A stretch of 56,434 nt of DNA from an uncultured Bacteroidota bacterium (GCA_902627575.1 CACOJQ010000004.1:1-56434); one strand, 5' to 3'. Positions 25,083 through 34,572 are shown, counted from the first letter of the stretch. Notes: generated from the letters alone by a model not told the origin. A program made the numbers and translations.

Positions 25083-26729
25083 TTATTTTCTTGATAAAAT
25101 GCTATCATATTTCTGACGATTTTGTAATAATTCTATTGCTTTTTTGATTTCAACATCAAAATTTATCGATGCTTTTATTCTTCCTTTTTGGAAATAGTAA
25201 CGACTCATTATTTCCATAGTTAAGATTTCTTTTATTTCCTCTTTACTTTTTATTAGATCGTCTTGTTTTTTTTCCATCAATTTACTTTTAAGAATAGTAT
25301 ATTCATTTGATAAATCAATAAAGTACCCCTCCTCTTCTGATTCTTTTTTAAAATTCTCCAAAGTTTTTTCTGTTTCTGTTTTATATGAATAGTCTTTGTC
25401 TAATAAATATTCTGTAAAATTTGAGTAATCTAAATCAGAAAAAATAAATTCATCAGATATTTTATCATTTAAAAATCGAAAGTAATTGGCATAGTGAAAA
25501 AATAATCGCTCTCTGTACAAAGAAGCAACTATCATACTATAACTCTCAGTGTCTACTAAAATATCAGGTAAAATCCCTCCTCCATCTTTAACCTCTCTAC
25601 CGTTTTTTGTGTAAAAAGTTGACATTAATGAATCTGTAATTTTTCCTACACTTCCATCATCATTTCGGTTTGAGTAATCTAATGCTTGAATACATCTTCC
25701 ACTTGGAATATAATATTTTGCGACAGTAAGCTTGAGCTGTGAATTATATGGAAGTCTTCTGGTTTGTTGCACTAAACCTTTACCGAAACTTCTTTGCCCT
25801 ATAATAATCCCCCTGTCTAAATCTTGAATTGCTCCAGAAACAATTTCTGATGCAGATGCAGATGCAGAATTTATCAAAACAACTAGTGGAACCTCTACAT
25901 CTAATGGATTTTTACTTGAAACATATGATTTATCCCAAGATTTTATTTTACCTTTAGTATTAACAATTTCCACGCCCCTTTCTATAAAAAGGTTTACTAT
26001 GTCAACCGATTCATTTAGCAAACCTCCTGGATTACCTCTTAAATCTAGTATTAAACCATCTAGATTTTGCTCATTTTTCAATTCCATTATTGAGCTTTTA
26101 ACAATATTTGCACAGTTTTTTGTAAAACTATTTAGCCTTATATAACCGATTCCATCGCTTATATAAGCTGAATACGGCACACTTGGAACCGATACTTTTT
26201 CTCTGTTAAAACTAACCTTAAAACTTTGTTCGATATGAGGTCTATTAATTAAAAGTGTAACAGAAGTGTTCGGCTGTCCTCTCAGGATTTTGCTTACGTC
26301 TTCTGTTGATTTTCCTTTAGCGTTCACTCCATTTATCTCAATTATTCGATCTCCAGGTAAAAGACCTGCCTTTTGCGCAGGAAAACCTTCATATGGCTCA
26401 GAAATAACAACATAATCTTCAATTTTTGTTATCATTGCGCCAATACCCCCATATTGACCTGTTGTTTGCAATCTAAAATCTTCAATTTCGGACTCTGGTA
26501 TATATTGAGTATACGGATCGAGAGATTTAAGCATTGCATCTATTGCTTCTTTCATTAAGATTCCAGGATCTGTTTTGTCAACATAATACGTATTAAGCTC
26601 TTTATATAAGCTAGTAAAAATGTCTATATTCTTTGAGGTTTCAAAATAGTTATCTGAATAACTTAAAGAAATATAAGATGTTAAAACTACTGAAAGCACT
26701 AAAATTAAAACTTGATATTTTTTCTTCAT
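25083..26729 (-). CDS. S41 family C-terminal processing peptidase with PDZ domain
   Basis: 548 residues. An N-terminal anchor/signal helix (about 7-24), a PDZ domain (about 88-170, with YGGIGAMI and AGLLPGDRIIEINGV), and the S41 serine-lysine catalytic core. By alignment with Tsp the dyad is S292 in SASASEI and K317 in RSFGKGLVQ. A C-terminal helical extension of about 130 residues follows. It acts in the periplasm on selected protein C-termini. It lies 8 bases from yidD upstream and follows rnpA-yidD, an arrangement seen in flavobacteria. Confidence 0.95.
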   Translation of the reverse strand: MKKKYQVLILVLSVVLTSYISLSYSDNYFETSKNIDIFTSLYKELNTYYVDKTDPGILMKEAIDAMLKSLDPYTQYIPESEIEDFRLQTTGQYGGIGAMITKIEDYVVISEPYEGFPAQKAGLLPGDRIIEINGVNAKGKSTEDVSKILRGQPNTSVTLLINRPHIEQSFKVSFNREKVSVPSVPYSAYISDGIGYIRLNSFTKNCANIVKSSIMELKNEQNLDGLILDLRGNPGGLLNESVDIVNLFIERGVEIVNTKGKIKSWDKSYVSSKNPLDVEVPLVVLINSASASASEIVSGAIQDLDRGIIIGQRSFGKGLVQQTRRLPYNSQLKLTVAKYYIPSGRCIQALDYSNRNDDGSVGKITDSLMSTFYTKNGREVKDGGGILPDILVDTESYSMIVASLYRERLFFHYANYFRFLNDKISDEFIFSDLDYSNFTEYLLDKDYSYKTETEKTLENFKKESEEEGYFIDLSNEYTILKSKLMEKKQDDLIKSKEEIKEILTMEIMSRYYFQKGRIKASINFDVEIKKAIELLQNRQKYDSILSRK

Positions 26730-26737
26730 AATATTTT

Positions 26738-26959
26738 TTATTTTATTGGATCATGCCCGCTTCCTCCCCAAGGGTGACATCTAAAAACTCTTTTGATGGC
26801 AAATTTTAAGCCTATATAAGGTCCGTGTTTTTTAAGGGATTCTAAAGCATATTGAGAGCATGTTGGTGTATATCGACAACTCGAATTAGTTAATGGGGAG
26901 ATAACTTTTTGATATAAAAGTATCAAAACTTTTAAAAAAAATGAAAACAAACTCCTCAT
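26738..26959 (-). CDS. yidD: Membrane protein insertion efficiency factor YidD
   Basis: 73 residues with the invariant CRYTPTCSQYALESL (28-42) and the C-terminal RCHPWGGSGHDP motif (about 59-70). An amphipathic N-terminal helix precedes it. YidD assists YidC-dependent insertion of inner-membrane proteins. Overlaps the end of rnpA by 4 bases, the usual gene order. Confidence 0.97.
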   Translation of the reverse strand: MRSLFSFFLKVLILLYQKVISPLTNSSCRYTPTCSQYALESLKKHGPYIGLKFAIKRVFRCHPWGGSGHDPIK

Positions 26960-27330
26960 AAATTAGTAATTAAACGTGATAAAAGTAAGTTTATTTTTTT
27001 GGTCATGAACGAAGATTCTAATATTTTATCGTAGTTATAAAGTATTGCTAAGTTGATTTGTATTTTTCTAGAGCTTAAACGATTTTCTAAATTTTTATTG
27101 TTTAACCTATAAACCTCTCTGATTCTTCTTTTAAGAAGATTACGATCTTTTGCAAATTTGAATTGTTTTTTTGAAACATTTATTAGTGTCTTAGCATATA
27201 CTCCATCTTCATTTGACTCGACGATCCAAACAGCTCTAAATGGGGGCTCTGAAATTGCACTTCCGTTGTCAAACATTCTCCTAATAGATTTTTGACTACA
27301 CAATTTATGTTTTTTTGAAAACTCAAACAT
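26956..27330 (-). CDS. rnpA: Ribonuclease P protein component
   Basis: 124 residues. Protein subunit of RNase P, which trims the 5' leader of tRNA precursors. The N-terminal FSKKHKLCSQKSIRRMFDNG and the RNR motif KDRNLLKRRIRE (about 82-93) are diagnostic. rpmH is not next to it; in its place upstream is hemD, 37 bases away. Confidence 0.95.
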   Translation of the reverse strand: MFEFSKKHKLCSQKSIRRMFDNGSAISEPPFRAVWIVESNEDGVYAKTLINVSKKQFKFAKDRNLLKRRIREVYRLNNKNLENRLSSRKIQINLAILYNYDKILESSFMTKKINLLLSRLITNL

Positions 27331-27367
27331 TTTTAAAGTCTTAGTATTGATACTTAAATTTAGTAAT

Positions 27368-28135
27368 CTAGCGCCTAGCTCTTTTATTTGCCTCTTTAAT
27401 GTATTGATCTAATGCCATCAGCATAGAAGGGTTTTGTTTGTTAGGGGCTGCAATATCAACTCTTAGCCCATTGTCAGCGACCGACTTGATTGTGGTTGGG
27501 CCAAACACTGCAATTCTTGTATCCTCTTGTTTAAAGTTAGGAAAGTTTTCTAGTAATGACTTGACTCCAGTTGGACTAAAAAAAACTAAAACATCATATT
27601 TAACCTCTGATAAATCAGATAAATCTGAGCAAGCAACCTTGTACATTTGAGCTTTTGTGTAATTTAATCCACTTTCTTCAAGTGATTTATTCATAACATT
27701 TTTGAGTAAGTCAGAACAAGGAAAAATAAATTTTGAATCACTGTGTTTTTTCATAATAGGTATTAAGCTAGCAAGAGTTTGTTCTCCTGTAAATATTTTT
27801 CTTTTTCTATATGTAATGAAATTTTGTAAATAGTGAGCAATGGCTTCAGAAACACAAAAATATTTTGTGTAGTCAGGCACTCTCAATCTTAATTTTTCCA
27901 TCATTCCAAAATAGTGATCCATAGCATTTTTTGATGTAAAAATAACAGCATCATGATTTAATATTGATATACGTTGCTCCTTAAATTCCATAGCTGTAAT
28001 TTCTGAAACGTGCATAAAAGGTCTAAAGTCAATTTTTACTCTATGTTTTTTTTCTAATATCGCATAAGGAGATTTCCCTTCAGGCTGTGGCTGTGAAATT
28101 AAAATAGTTTTAACCCTCTTTTTTGTTTCGACCAT
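27368..28135 (-). CDS. hemD: Uroporphyrinogen-III synthase
   Basis: 255 residues. Closes hydroxymethylbilane with ring D inversion in heme synthesis. The family is poorly conserved, but the Bacteroidota form is recognisable: KTILISQPQPEGKSPY at the start, VIFTSKNAMDHYF (about 67-79), KYFCVSEAIAHYLQ, YRKRKIFTGEQ and FFSPTGVKSLLENFP. Starts 9 bases after the DUF4271 stop, the usual partner gene in this phylum. Confidence 0.92.
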   Translation of the reverse strand: MVETKKRVKTILISQPQPEGKSPYAILEKKHRVKIDFRPFMHVSEITAMEFKEQRISILNHDAVIFTSKNAMDHYFGMMEKLRLRVPDYTKYFCVSEAIAHYLQNFITYRKRKIFTGEQTLASLIPIMKKHSDSKFIFPCSDLLKNVMNKSLEESGLNYTKAQMYKVACSDLSDLSEVKYDVLVFFSPTGVKSLLENFPNFKQEDTRIAVFGPTTIKSVADNGLRVDIAAPNKQNPSMLMALDQYIKEANKRARR

Positions 28136-28144
28136 AGTAAAATT

Positions 28145-28765
28145 TTAATAAAAAAACACTTTTGTCAGTAACAATACTGGCGAAATTTCTATGATACAAA
28201 GATACAAAAAAATATAAAAACTAGATATGCCAAAAGAACTTCTGCCTAATTTAAAGAACCAAAACAGTTTTAATAAGAAAAATAAAATAAACATTACTAG
28301 CACCATTATTAATATTATGTTACTAACATCGAAAATAAAGAAATGAGATATTATTACAAAGGGGGTTATTACAAAACCAAATGTTTTGTCGAATAACAGA
28401 GAAAAAAAAGCAGTTAGTTTAGCAAGATCCTTTTGTTTAAATAATTGTCCTAATAGTGTTATTATTATCTGCTTGAATATATAATAAAAAATAAGAACTA
28501 TAAAAATAATAAAAACAGTGTTAAAGCTTTTCGGTGTTTCAATTTTCACTGCAATTAATACAAAATTAATAATCATTAAAAGAAAAGTAATCATATCTAA
28601 TCTATAAATAAATGCATTTTCTTCTCTTAAATACTGATTAGAATATCTTTGAGCTACTACTCCCATATATAATAGTCTTGCGTGTTTCCAATAAATAGCC
28701 TTTATTATAGAAAGGAGTAAAAATGAAATTAACATTAAAATAAAAAAAAGATCTTGAAAATTCAT
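28145..28765 (-). CDS. DUF4271 family membrane protein
   Basis: 206 residues with six predicted transmembrane helices spread over the whole length. Belongs to DUF4271, found in Bacteroidota directly upstream of hemD. Function unknown. Transcribed from a -7 element at 28795-28802, divergent from the glutaryl-CoA dehydrogenase gene. Confidence 0.85.
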   Translation of the reverse strand: MNFQDLFFILMLISFLLLSIIKAIYWKHARLLYMGVVAQRYSNQYLREENAFIYRLDMITFLLMIINFVLIAVKIETPKSFNTVFIIFIVLIFYYIFKQIIITLLGQLFKQKDLAKLTAFFSLLFDKTFGFVITPFVIISHFFIFDVSNIILIMVLVMFILFFLLKLFWFFKLGRSSFGISSFYIFLYLCIIEISPVLLLTKVFFY

Positions 28766-28794
28766 TTTTTATAAATTACAATAATAAACTTTAA

Positions 28795-28802
28795 CAAAGA
28801 TA
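28795..28802 (-). promoter_or_regulatory. -7 promoter element of DUF4271-hemD
   Basis: TATCTTTG on the minus strand, 30 nt before the DUF4271 ATG. Confidence 0.55.
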
Positions 28803-28834
28803 TATTATGTTCTGGTCTTTTAATTTAAATAATT

Positions 28835-28842
28835 TATTTTTG
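28835..28842 (+). promoter_or_regulatory. -7 promoter element of gcdH
   Basis: TATTTTTG on the plus strand, last base 18 nt before the ATG of the dehydrogenase gene. No clear -33 TTG was seen. Confidence 0.5.
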
Positions 28843-28859
28843 TAAAAAATTTATTAATC

Positions 28860-30038
28860 ATGAAACAAGATTTATACCAAGCCCCAGATTATTTTAATAT
28901 GGATGAACTGCTTTCAGAAGAACATCTACTAATAAGAAATGCCGCAAGAGAATGGGTTAAACGCGAAATTTCACCAATTATTGAGGAAGCCTGTCAAAAA
29001 GCAGAATTTCCAAAAAAAATTATTTCTGGACTTGGTGAAATAGGAGCATTTGGTCCATACATTCCACAAAAATATGGTGGGTCTGGACTAGATCAGATTT
29101 CATATGGTCTAATTATGCAAGAATTAGAAAGGGGTGACAGTGGTGTTAGATCTACTGCATCAGTACAATCCTCTTTAGTAATGTATCCTATATTTAAATA
29201 TGGAAGTGAAGAACAAAAAAACAAGTTTTTACCAAAGCTTGCAACCGGAGAGTTAATGGGTTGTTTTGGTCTTACCGAACCTGACTTTGGCTCAAATCCT
29301 GGCGGAATGATTACAAATATTAAAAGAGAAGGCAATGTTTATTTATTAAATGGTGCCAAAATGTGGATATCAAACGCTCCTTTTGCAGACATAGCTGTAG
29401 TGTGGGCAAAAAATGAAGAAGGGAGAATTAAAGGTGTAATTGTTGAAAGAGGAATGGAAGGGTTTTCAACTCCTGAAACACACGACAAATGGAGTCTACG
29501 AGCTTCGGCAACTGGTGAATTGGTTTTCGACAATGTAAAAATACCCGAAAAAAATATACTTCCTTTAAAAGATGGATTAGGAGCCCCTCTATCATGTCTA
29601 GACTCTGCAAGATATGGTATTGCGTGGGGAACAATTGGAACTGCAATGGATTGCTACGATACAGCTTTAAGATACGCAAAAGAAAGAATTCAATTTGGCA
29701 AACCCATAGCATCATTTCAATTACAACAAAAAAAATTGGCAGAAATGATTACAGAAATTACAAAAGCACAATTTTTAACATGGAGATTGGGTGTATTAAG
29801 AAACGAGGGAAGAGCTTCAAGCGCTCAAATATCTATGTGTAAAAGAAATAATGTTGATATGGCTTTAAATATTGCAAGAGAAGCAAGACAAATATTAGGC
29901 GCTATGGGTATTACAGGAGAATACTCCATCATGAGACACATGATGAATTTAGAGTCTGTTATAACCTATGAAGGCACACATGATATTCATTTACTAATTA
30001 CAGGAATGGACATCACTGGAGAAAATGCCTTTAAATAA
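28860..30038 (+). CDS. gcdH: Glutaryl-CoA dehydrogenase
   Basis: 392-residue flavoprotein of the acyl-CoA dehydrogenase family that oxidises and decarboxylates glutaryl-CoA to crotonyl-CoA. GLTEPDFGSNPGGM (about 139-152) marks the FAD/substrate site, RIQFGKPIASFQLQQ the C-terminal domain, and the catalytic base is E371 in TYEGTHDIH. The C-terminus with MGITGEYSIMRHMMN and HLLITGMDITG is the glutaryl-CoA form. Glutaryl-CoA arises from lysine and, via 2-oxoadipate, from tryptophan, linking it to the kynurenine genes at the left of the window. Confidence 0.94.
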   Translation: MKQDLYQAPDYFNMDELLSEEHLLIRNAAREWVKREISPIIEEACQKAEFPKKIISGLGEIGAFGPYIPQKYGGSGLDQISYGLIMQELERGDSGVRSTASVQSSLVMYPIFKYGSEEQKNKFLPKLATGELMGCFGLTEPDFGSNPGGMITNIKREGNVYLLNGAKMWISNAPFADIAVVWAKNEEGRIKGVIVERGMEGFSTPETHDKWSLRASATGELVFDNVKIPEKNILPLKDGLGAPLSCLDSARYGIAWGTIGTAMDCYDTALRYAKERIQFGKPIASFQLQQKKLAEMITEITKAQFLTWRLGVLRNEGRASSAQISMCKRNNVDMALNIAREARQILGAMGITGEYSIMRHMMNLESVITYEGTHDIHLLITGMDITGENAFK

Positions 30039-30059
30039 AATTGTACTTCAATAATTTAA

Positions 30060-30476
30060 TTAAGCTAGTTTACCTCTCATCGATGCAGTTTTTACCCAAT
30101 ACATTATATATAATATAAGGTACGCTATCCAAGAGAACAGGTTTATAATTGGTATAATTGACAGACATGATGTTATACACATCCATAACCCAACCTGGTA
30201 TGAGCTATTAACTTCATCCAACGATAACTCTCTAGAGTTATATTCCTTTGTTAAACTGTCTCTAATTTTAAATACTACATGAAACTGCCAATAAATATTA
30301 AACAGTGGTATAAGAATAAGCCAAACATTTGATGGTGGCATGGCTTGGTTCTCTTTTGAACATGCTGCAATTGTCTTTTGTAAGTTTAGTATAAATAAAA
30401 TTGCTACTACAATAAACCCTATTAAAAATAAAAAGGCAAAACCTGCTAATGCCCCACCTAAAAATTCCATTTCCAT
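30060..30476 (-). CDS. Small integral membrane protein of unknown function
   Basis: 138 residues with three or four hydrophobic segments (about 8-30, 48-68, 95-132) and a charged loop KIRDSLTKEYNSRELSLDE. The PPSNVWLILIPLFNIYWQF stretch recurs in uncharacterised Bacteroidota proteins (possibly DUF4328-like). A second ATG two codons in is equally possible. Its stop lies 21 bases from the convergent gcdH stop. A TATATTTG element at 30490-30497 precedes it. Confidence 0.75.
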   Translation of the reverse strand: MEMEFLGGALAGFAFLFLIGFIVVAILFILNLQKTIAACSKENQAMPPSNVWLILIPLFNIYWQFHVVFKIRDSLTKEYNSRELSLDEVNSSYQVGLWMCITSCLSIIPIINLFSWIAYLILYIMYWVKTASMRGKLA

Positions 30477-30489
30477 AATTTTTTTTTTC

Positions 30490-30497
30490 CAAATATA
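30490..30497 (-). promoter_or_regulatory. -7 promoter element of the small membrane protein gene
   Basis: TATATTTG on the minus strand, 14 nt before the ATG at 30476 and separated from it by an A-rich stretch. Confidence 0.45.
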
Positions 30498-30516
30498 CTA
30501 TTTTTGATGAAATAAC

Positions 30517-31089
30517 CTAATTTTTGTCAATTAAGGCTTTTGCTAAATCAGATAATTCTTTATAAAAATCTTCACCATACTTTCGAATAAGGGGCTCTTT
30601 TAAAAAAACATATAATGGTATTTCTAATTTACTACCACAACTGCATGCTGGCTCACAAATTTTAATCCTCTCATAATTTATCGCTTCAAAATCTTTATAT
30701 TGATTAATTCTTATTGGATATAAATGACAAGAAATCGGTTTCTTAAACTGTATAGCACCATCAGCATATGCCTTTTCAATTGAACATTTAGCAATGCCAT
30801 TTTCAAAGTTAACAAATGAGCACTCGTTATTGTTTACTAAAGTTGTTGTTAAGTCGCCATCCTCATCAATTACTGCTAGCCCTTCTTTTTTTATTGATTC
30901 TACACCTTTCTTTCTCATGTAAGGCTTGATTTTATCATATATCTTTTCTAATAATATTTTTTCTTCTATTGAAAGTGGAGCACCTGAATCTCCTTCTACA
31001 CAACAGGATCCTTTACATGTGTTTAAATCGCAAACAAAATAGTTATCAAATATTTCTAAGGATATTATTTTATCTTCTATTTGAATCAT
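30517..31089 (-). CDS. DUF3109 family cysteine-rich protein
   Basis: 190 residues with a cysteine cluster: CDLNTCKGSCC near 20-30, a later SC-x-L-YPIR segment (about 119-126) and CEPACSCGS (about 143-151). This layout belongs to DUF3109, related to the YkgJ zinc/iron-chelating proteins of Bacteroidota. It probably binds a metal or cluster; the function is unknown. Divergent from glyS with overlapping promoter space of only 46 bases. Confidence 0.85.
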   Translation of the reverse strand: MIQIEDKIISLEIFDNYFVCDLNTCKGSCCVEGDSGAPLSIEEKILLEKIYDKIKPYMRKKGVESIKKEGLAVIDEDGDLTTTLVNNNECSFVNFENGIAKCSIEKAYADGAIQFKKPISCHLYPIRINQYKDFEAINYERIKICEPACSCGSKLEIPLYVFLKEPLIRKYGEDFYKELSDLAKALIDKN

Positions 31090-31093
31090 ACAA

Positions 31094-31101
31094 CAAATCT
31101 A
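31094..31101 (-). promoter_or_regulatory. -7 promoter element of DUF3109
   Basis: TAGATTTG on the minus strand, last base exactly 5 nt from the A of the ATG (31089). With transcription starting about that far downstream, the mRNA would begin at the start codon. Confidence 0.55.
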
Positions 31102-31123
31102 CGCAAATAATCTTTTGATTTAC

Positions 31124-31131
31124 TATTTTTG
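31124..31131 (+). promoter_or_regulatory. -7 promoter element of glyS
   Basis: TATTTTTG on the plus strand, last base 5 nt from the A of the ATG (31136). The -7 boxes of glyS and DUF3109 are separated by 22 bases. Confidence 0.55.
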
Positions 31132-31135
31132 CTGA

Positions 31136-32671
31136 ATGGCAAATTATGAAGATATATTTAAAAAAATAATATCACATGCTAAAGAGTATGGATATGTTTT
31201 TCAATCATCAGAGATATATGATGGTTTGGCCGCAGCTTATGATTATGGTCCTTTTGGAGTTGAATTAAAAAATAATATTAAAAACTATTGGTGGAAATCA
31301 ATGGTAAACATGCATGAAAATATTGTCGGATTGGATTCTGCTATTTTTATGCATCCAAATACATGGAAAGCCTCTGGTCATATTGACGCTTTTAATGACC
31401 CTTTAATTGATAATAGAGACTCTAAAAAAAGATATAGAGCAGATGTTTTAATAGAAGATTATCTCTCTAAAATTGAAGTGAAAATCGAAAAAGATTGTGC
31501 AAAGGCACAAAAACGTTACGGAGATAATTTTAACAAAACTGAATTTATCTCAACAAACTCGAGAGTACTTGAAAGACAGAAAAAAGTTGATGAAATAAAA
31601 GAAAAAATGAATCATCTTCTTTCTTCGGGAGATTTTGAAAAAATAAAACTTTTAATTAACGATTTAGAAATAAAATGCCCAGTATCCGGAACAAATAACT
31701 GGACTGATGTTAGACAATTTAATTTGATGTTTAAAACAAAAGTGGGTGCTACAGAAGGTTCTTCAACTGATTTATATCTGCGGCCTGAAACTGCTCAAGG
31801 GATTTTTGTAAACTTTTCAAATGTTCAAAAAACTACCAGAATGAAAATTCCGTTTGGTATTGCTCAGATAGGTAAAGCTTTTAGAAATGAAATTATCGCT
31901 AGACAATTTATCTTTAGGATGAGAGAGTTTGAACAAATGGAAATGCAATTTTTTGTGCGTCCTAGTGATGAAATGAAGTGGTATAAATATTGGAAAGAAT
32001 TTAGAATGAAATGGCATGAGTCATTGGGTATGGGTAAACAAAACTATCGTTTTCACGATCACGAAACATTAGCGCATTACGCAAATGCCGCAACTGATAT
32101 TCAATTTAATTTTCCTTTTGGTTTTAAAGAATTAGAAGGAATCCACTCTAGAACAGATTTTGACTTAAAATCTCATCAGAAATATTCCGGCAAGAAACTA
32201 CAGTTTTTTGATAATGAAGTAAATAAAAGCTACGTCCCTTATGTTATAGAGACATCTATTGGATTAGATAGGATGTTTCTTGCTGTTTTAAGTCATGCGT
32301 TTCATGAAGAACAAGTAAATGATAACGAAAAAAGAGTTGTTCTTAAGCTACCCTCTTTATTAGCTCCAGTTAAAGCAGCTGTACTTCCCCTTACTAAAAA
32401 AGATGGAATGCCACAAAAGGCAAAAGAAATTATGAGATCTATTAAATTAGATTTTAACTGTCAATATGAAGAAAAAGATTCCATTGGAAAGAGATACAGA
32501 AGACAAGATGCTATTGGAACTCCTTTTTGTATTACTGTAGATCATCAAACATTAGATGATAATACCATTACTTTACGAGATAGAGATTCAATGAAACAGG
32601 AAAGAATTGCTGTAAATAAATTACACTCTATAATTTATAAAAAAATAAATCTTGCAAAATACTTACTTTAA
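31136..32671 (+). CDS. glyS: Glycyl-tRNA synthetase (single-chain type)
   Basis: 511 residues, class IIa synthetase of the homodimeric (eukaryote/archaea-like) type, not the alpha2beta2 bacterial type. Motif 1 region YDYGPFGVELKNN (about 34-46), motif 2 FGIAQIGKAFRNEI (about 239-252), motif 3 ETSIGLDRMFLAVL (about 370-383), then an anticodon-binding domain starting near LLAPVKAAVLP. The stop codon overlaps the convergent folB stop in TTAA. Confidence 0.96.
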   Translation: MANYEDIFKKIISHAKEYGYVFQSSEIYDGLAAAYDYGPFGVELKNNIKNYWWKSMVNMHENIVGLDSAIFMHPNTWKASGHIDAFNDPLIDNRDSKKRYRADVLIEDYLSKIEVKIEKDCAKAQKRYGDNFNKTEFISTNSRVLERQKKVDEIKEKMNHLLSSGDFEKIKLLINDLEIKCPVSGTNNWTDVRQFNLMFKTKVGATEGSSTDLYLRPETAQGIFVNFSNVQKTTRMKIPFGIAQIGKAFRNEIIARQFIFRMREFEQMEMQFFVRPSDEMKWYKYWKEFRMKWHESLGMGKQNYRFHDHETLAHYANAATDIQFNFPFGFKELEGIHSRTDFDLKSHQKYSGKKLQFFDNEVNKSYVPYVIETSIGLDRMFLAVLSHAFHEEQVNDNEKRVVLKLPSLLAPVKAAVLPLTKKDGMPQKAKEIMRSIKLDFNCQYEEKDSIGKRYRRQDAIGTPFCITVDHQTLDDNTITLRDRDSMKQERIAVNKLHSIIYKKINLAKYLL

Positions 32672-33021
32672 TTACTTCCCTTTATAGTTACAGAAATCTT
32701 ATCAAAAGTAGCTGCAATTGGTGGTTGGATTTTTTCAACTTCAACTTTTACCTTTTGTACTTTATGTAATTTTAAAATTGCATTTACAATCCTTTTAGCT
32801 GGTACTTCAATCATATTTGCTCTTATTTGCATTTGCTTTTTAACAACCTCTGTTATTTTAACATAATCTACAGTATCATTTAGATCATCTGTTTTTTCAA
32901 CCTGATTAGTGTCAGTATCTACCCAAACATTGACAATAAAGTGCCCTCCTAAAACAGCTTCTTCCGGCAAGTGTCCATGGTAAGCAAAAACGCGTAAGCC
33001 TTCTATAGTAATTAGTCCCAT
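32668..33021 (-). CDS. folB: Dihydroneopterin aldolase
   Basis: 117 residues. Splits dihydroneopterin to 6-hydroxymethyl-dihydropterin in folate synthesis. The N-terminus ITIEGLRVFAYHGHLPEE carries the conserved GxHG-type motif and catalytic Tyr/Glu region; a lysine follows in VPAKRIVNAIL. Overlaps the gltX stop end by 10 bases on the same strand, indicating co-transcription. Confidence 0.94.
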   Translation of the reverse strand: MGLITIEGLRVFAYHGHLPEEAVLGGHFIVNVWVDTDTNQVEKTDDLNDTVDYVKITEVVKKQMQIRANMIEVPAKRIVNAILKLHKVQKVKVEVEKIQPPIAATFDKISVTIKGSN

Positions 33022-34544
33022 AAGTTTATTTTTTCTAAGGCAGTTTCAATTCTTTTAATTGTTGCTTTTTTGCCTATTAGAGTTGAAATTTCAAATAGAG
33101 ATGGCCCCATTCCAACTCCTGTTAAAGCAACTCTAAATACAGGCAGCAACCTACCCATTGACAAATCTTTTTCTTGCAAATAAGATTTAAATACTAACTC
33201 AATATTTTTAGCGTTGAAGTCTGATATCTCCATTATCCTATTTTTTAATTCTTCTAGTAAAATAGGTGTGTCTGGCTTCCATTTTTTTTGAATTGTTTTT
33301 TCATCATAAGCAAGAGGGGCTTTAAAATAATACTTGCCTTCAATCCACATATCATTAACAAAAGTTGCTCTCTCTTTCAACTGTTCACAAACTCTTTCGA
33401 CAAAAGCATCTTCCGCTTCTATTTCATTTGCTTTTAAAATTATTTGTAACTCTTTTGCTAATTCTTTGTTTGATTTTGCTCTTAAGTATTGCTGATTAAA
33501 CCATCTTGTTTTGTCAAAATCAAATTTTGCTCCCGATTTTCCTACCCTCTCTAAAGTAAAGTTTTCACATAATTCATCCATCGATAATAATTCTTTCTGA
33601 TCACCTGGGTTCCAACCAAGGAATGCTAACATGTTTATAAAAGCTTCTGGTAAATATCCGCTTTCTCTATATCCTGAACTAACATCTCCGCTTTCGGGGT
33701 TTTTCCACTCAACTGGAAAAACAGGAAACCCTAAACGATCTCCGTCTCTTTTGCTTAACTTACCGTTACCATCGGGTCTTAAAATAAGTGGTAAGTGTGC
33801 AAATTTTGGTATATACTTTTCCCATCCCAAATATTTATATAATAATATGTGTAATGGCGCAGAGGGTAACCACTCCTCTCCTCTGATCACATGTGAAATT
33901 TTCATTAAATAATCATCTACAACATTTGCAAGATGATATGTCGGCATACCATCAGACTTAAATATTACCTTATCATCCATATTGTTAGTATTTACAATAA
34001 CCCAACCTCTAATTATATCATGTAGTTTCACCTCTTCATTTCTGGGTAGCTTAATTCTAATAACATATGGCTCTCCTTTATCAATTTTAGCTTGAACTTC
34101 GTCTTTTGAAAGAACAAGCGAATTTTGCATAGTGCCTCTTGTTATATGATTATATTGAGGTGCAAGCACACCTGCTTTTTTCATTTTTTCTCTCATTAAA
34201 TTCAGCTGAATAGGAGTGTCAAAAGCATAGTAAGCAAAGCCACTTTTTACAAGTTGTTCTGCATATGGTTTATATAATTTTTTGCGTTCAGATTGCCTGT
34301 AAGGGCCAAAATCTCCTCCATCAACAATTGATTCATCAAAATTAATACCACACCAGTTTAAAGACTCAATCAAATATTTTTCAGCGCCTTTGACAAATCG
34401 TTTTTGATCTGTATCTTCAATTCTAAGTATGATTTCGCCAGAGTTTTGCTTGGCAAACAAATAATTATATAATGCTGTCCTAACTCCACCTATGTGTAGG
34501 GGCCCAGTTGGGCTAGGAGCGAATCTTACTCTTACTGGTGACAT
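33012..34544 (-). CDS. gltX: Glutamyl-tRNA synthetase
   Basis: 510 residues, class I synthetase. HIGH motif is HIGG within RFAPSPTGPLHIGG (7-20); KMSKS is KLSKRDGDRLGF near residue 261. The C-terminal helical anticodon domain is full length. Whether it is discriminating cannot be read; no glutaminyl synthetase or GatCAB gene is visible here. Divergent from the DUF4175 gene. Confidence 0.97.
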   Translation of the reverse strand: MSPVRVRFAPSPTGPLHIGGVRTALYNYLFAKQNSGEIILRIEDTDQKRFVKGAEKYLIESLNWCGINFDESIVDGGDFGPYRQSERKKLYKPYAEQLVKSGFAYYAFDTPIQLNLMREKMKKAGVLAPQYNHITRGTMQNSLVLSKDEVQAKIDKGEPYVIRIKLPRNEEVKLHDIIRGWVIVNTNNMDDKVIFKSDGMPTYHLANVVDDYLMKISHVIRGEEWLPSAPLHILLYKYLGWEKYIPKFAHLPLILRPDGNGKLSKRDGDRLGFPVFPVEWKNPESGDVSSGYRESGYLPEAFINMLAFLGWNPGDQKELLSMDELCENFTLERVGKSGAKFDFDKTRWFNQQYLRAKSNKELAKELQIILKANEIEAEDAFVERVCEQLKERATFVNDMWIEGKYYFKAPLAYDEKTIQKKWKPDTPILLEELKNRIMEISDFNAKNIELVFKSYLQEKDLSMGRLLPVFRVALTGVGMGPSLFEISTLIGKKATIKRIETALEKINLWD

Positions 34545-34564
34545 TTATTTTAGATAATTAAAGA

Positions 34565-34572
34565 CAAAGATA
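34565..34572 (-). promoter_or_regulatory. -7 promoter element of gltX-folB
   Basis: TATCTTTG on the minus strand, last base 21 nt from the gltX ATG. Confidence 0.55.
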
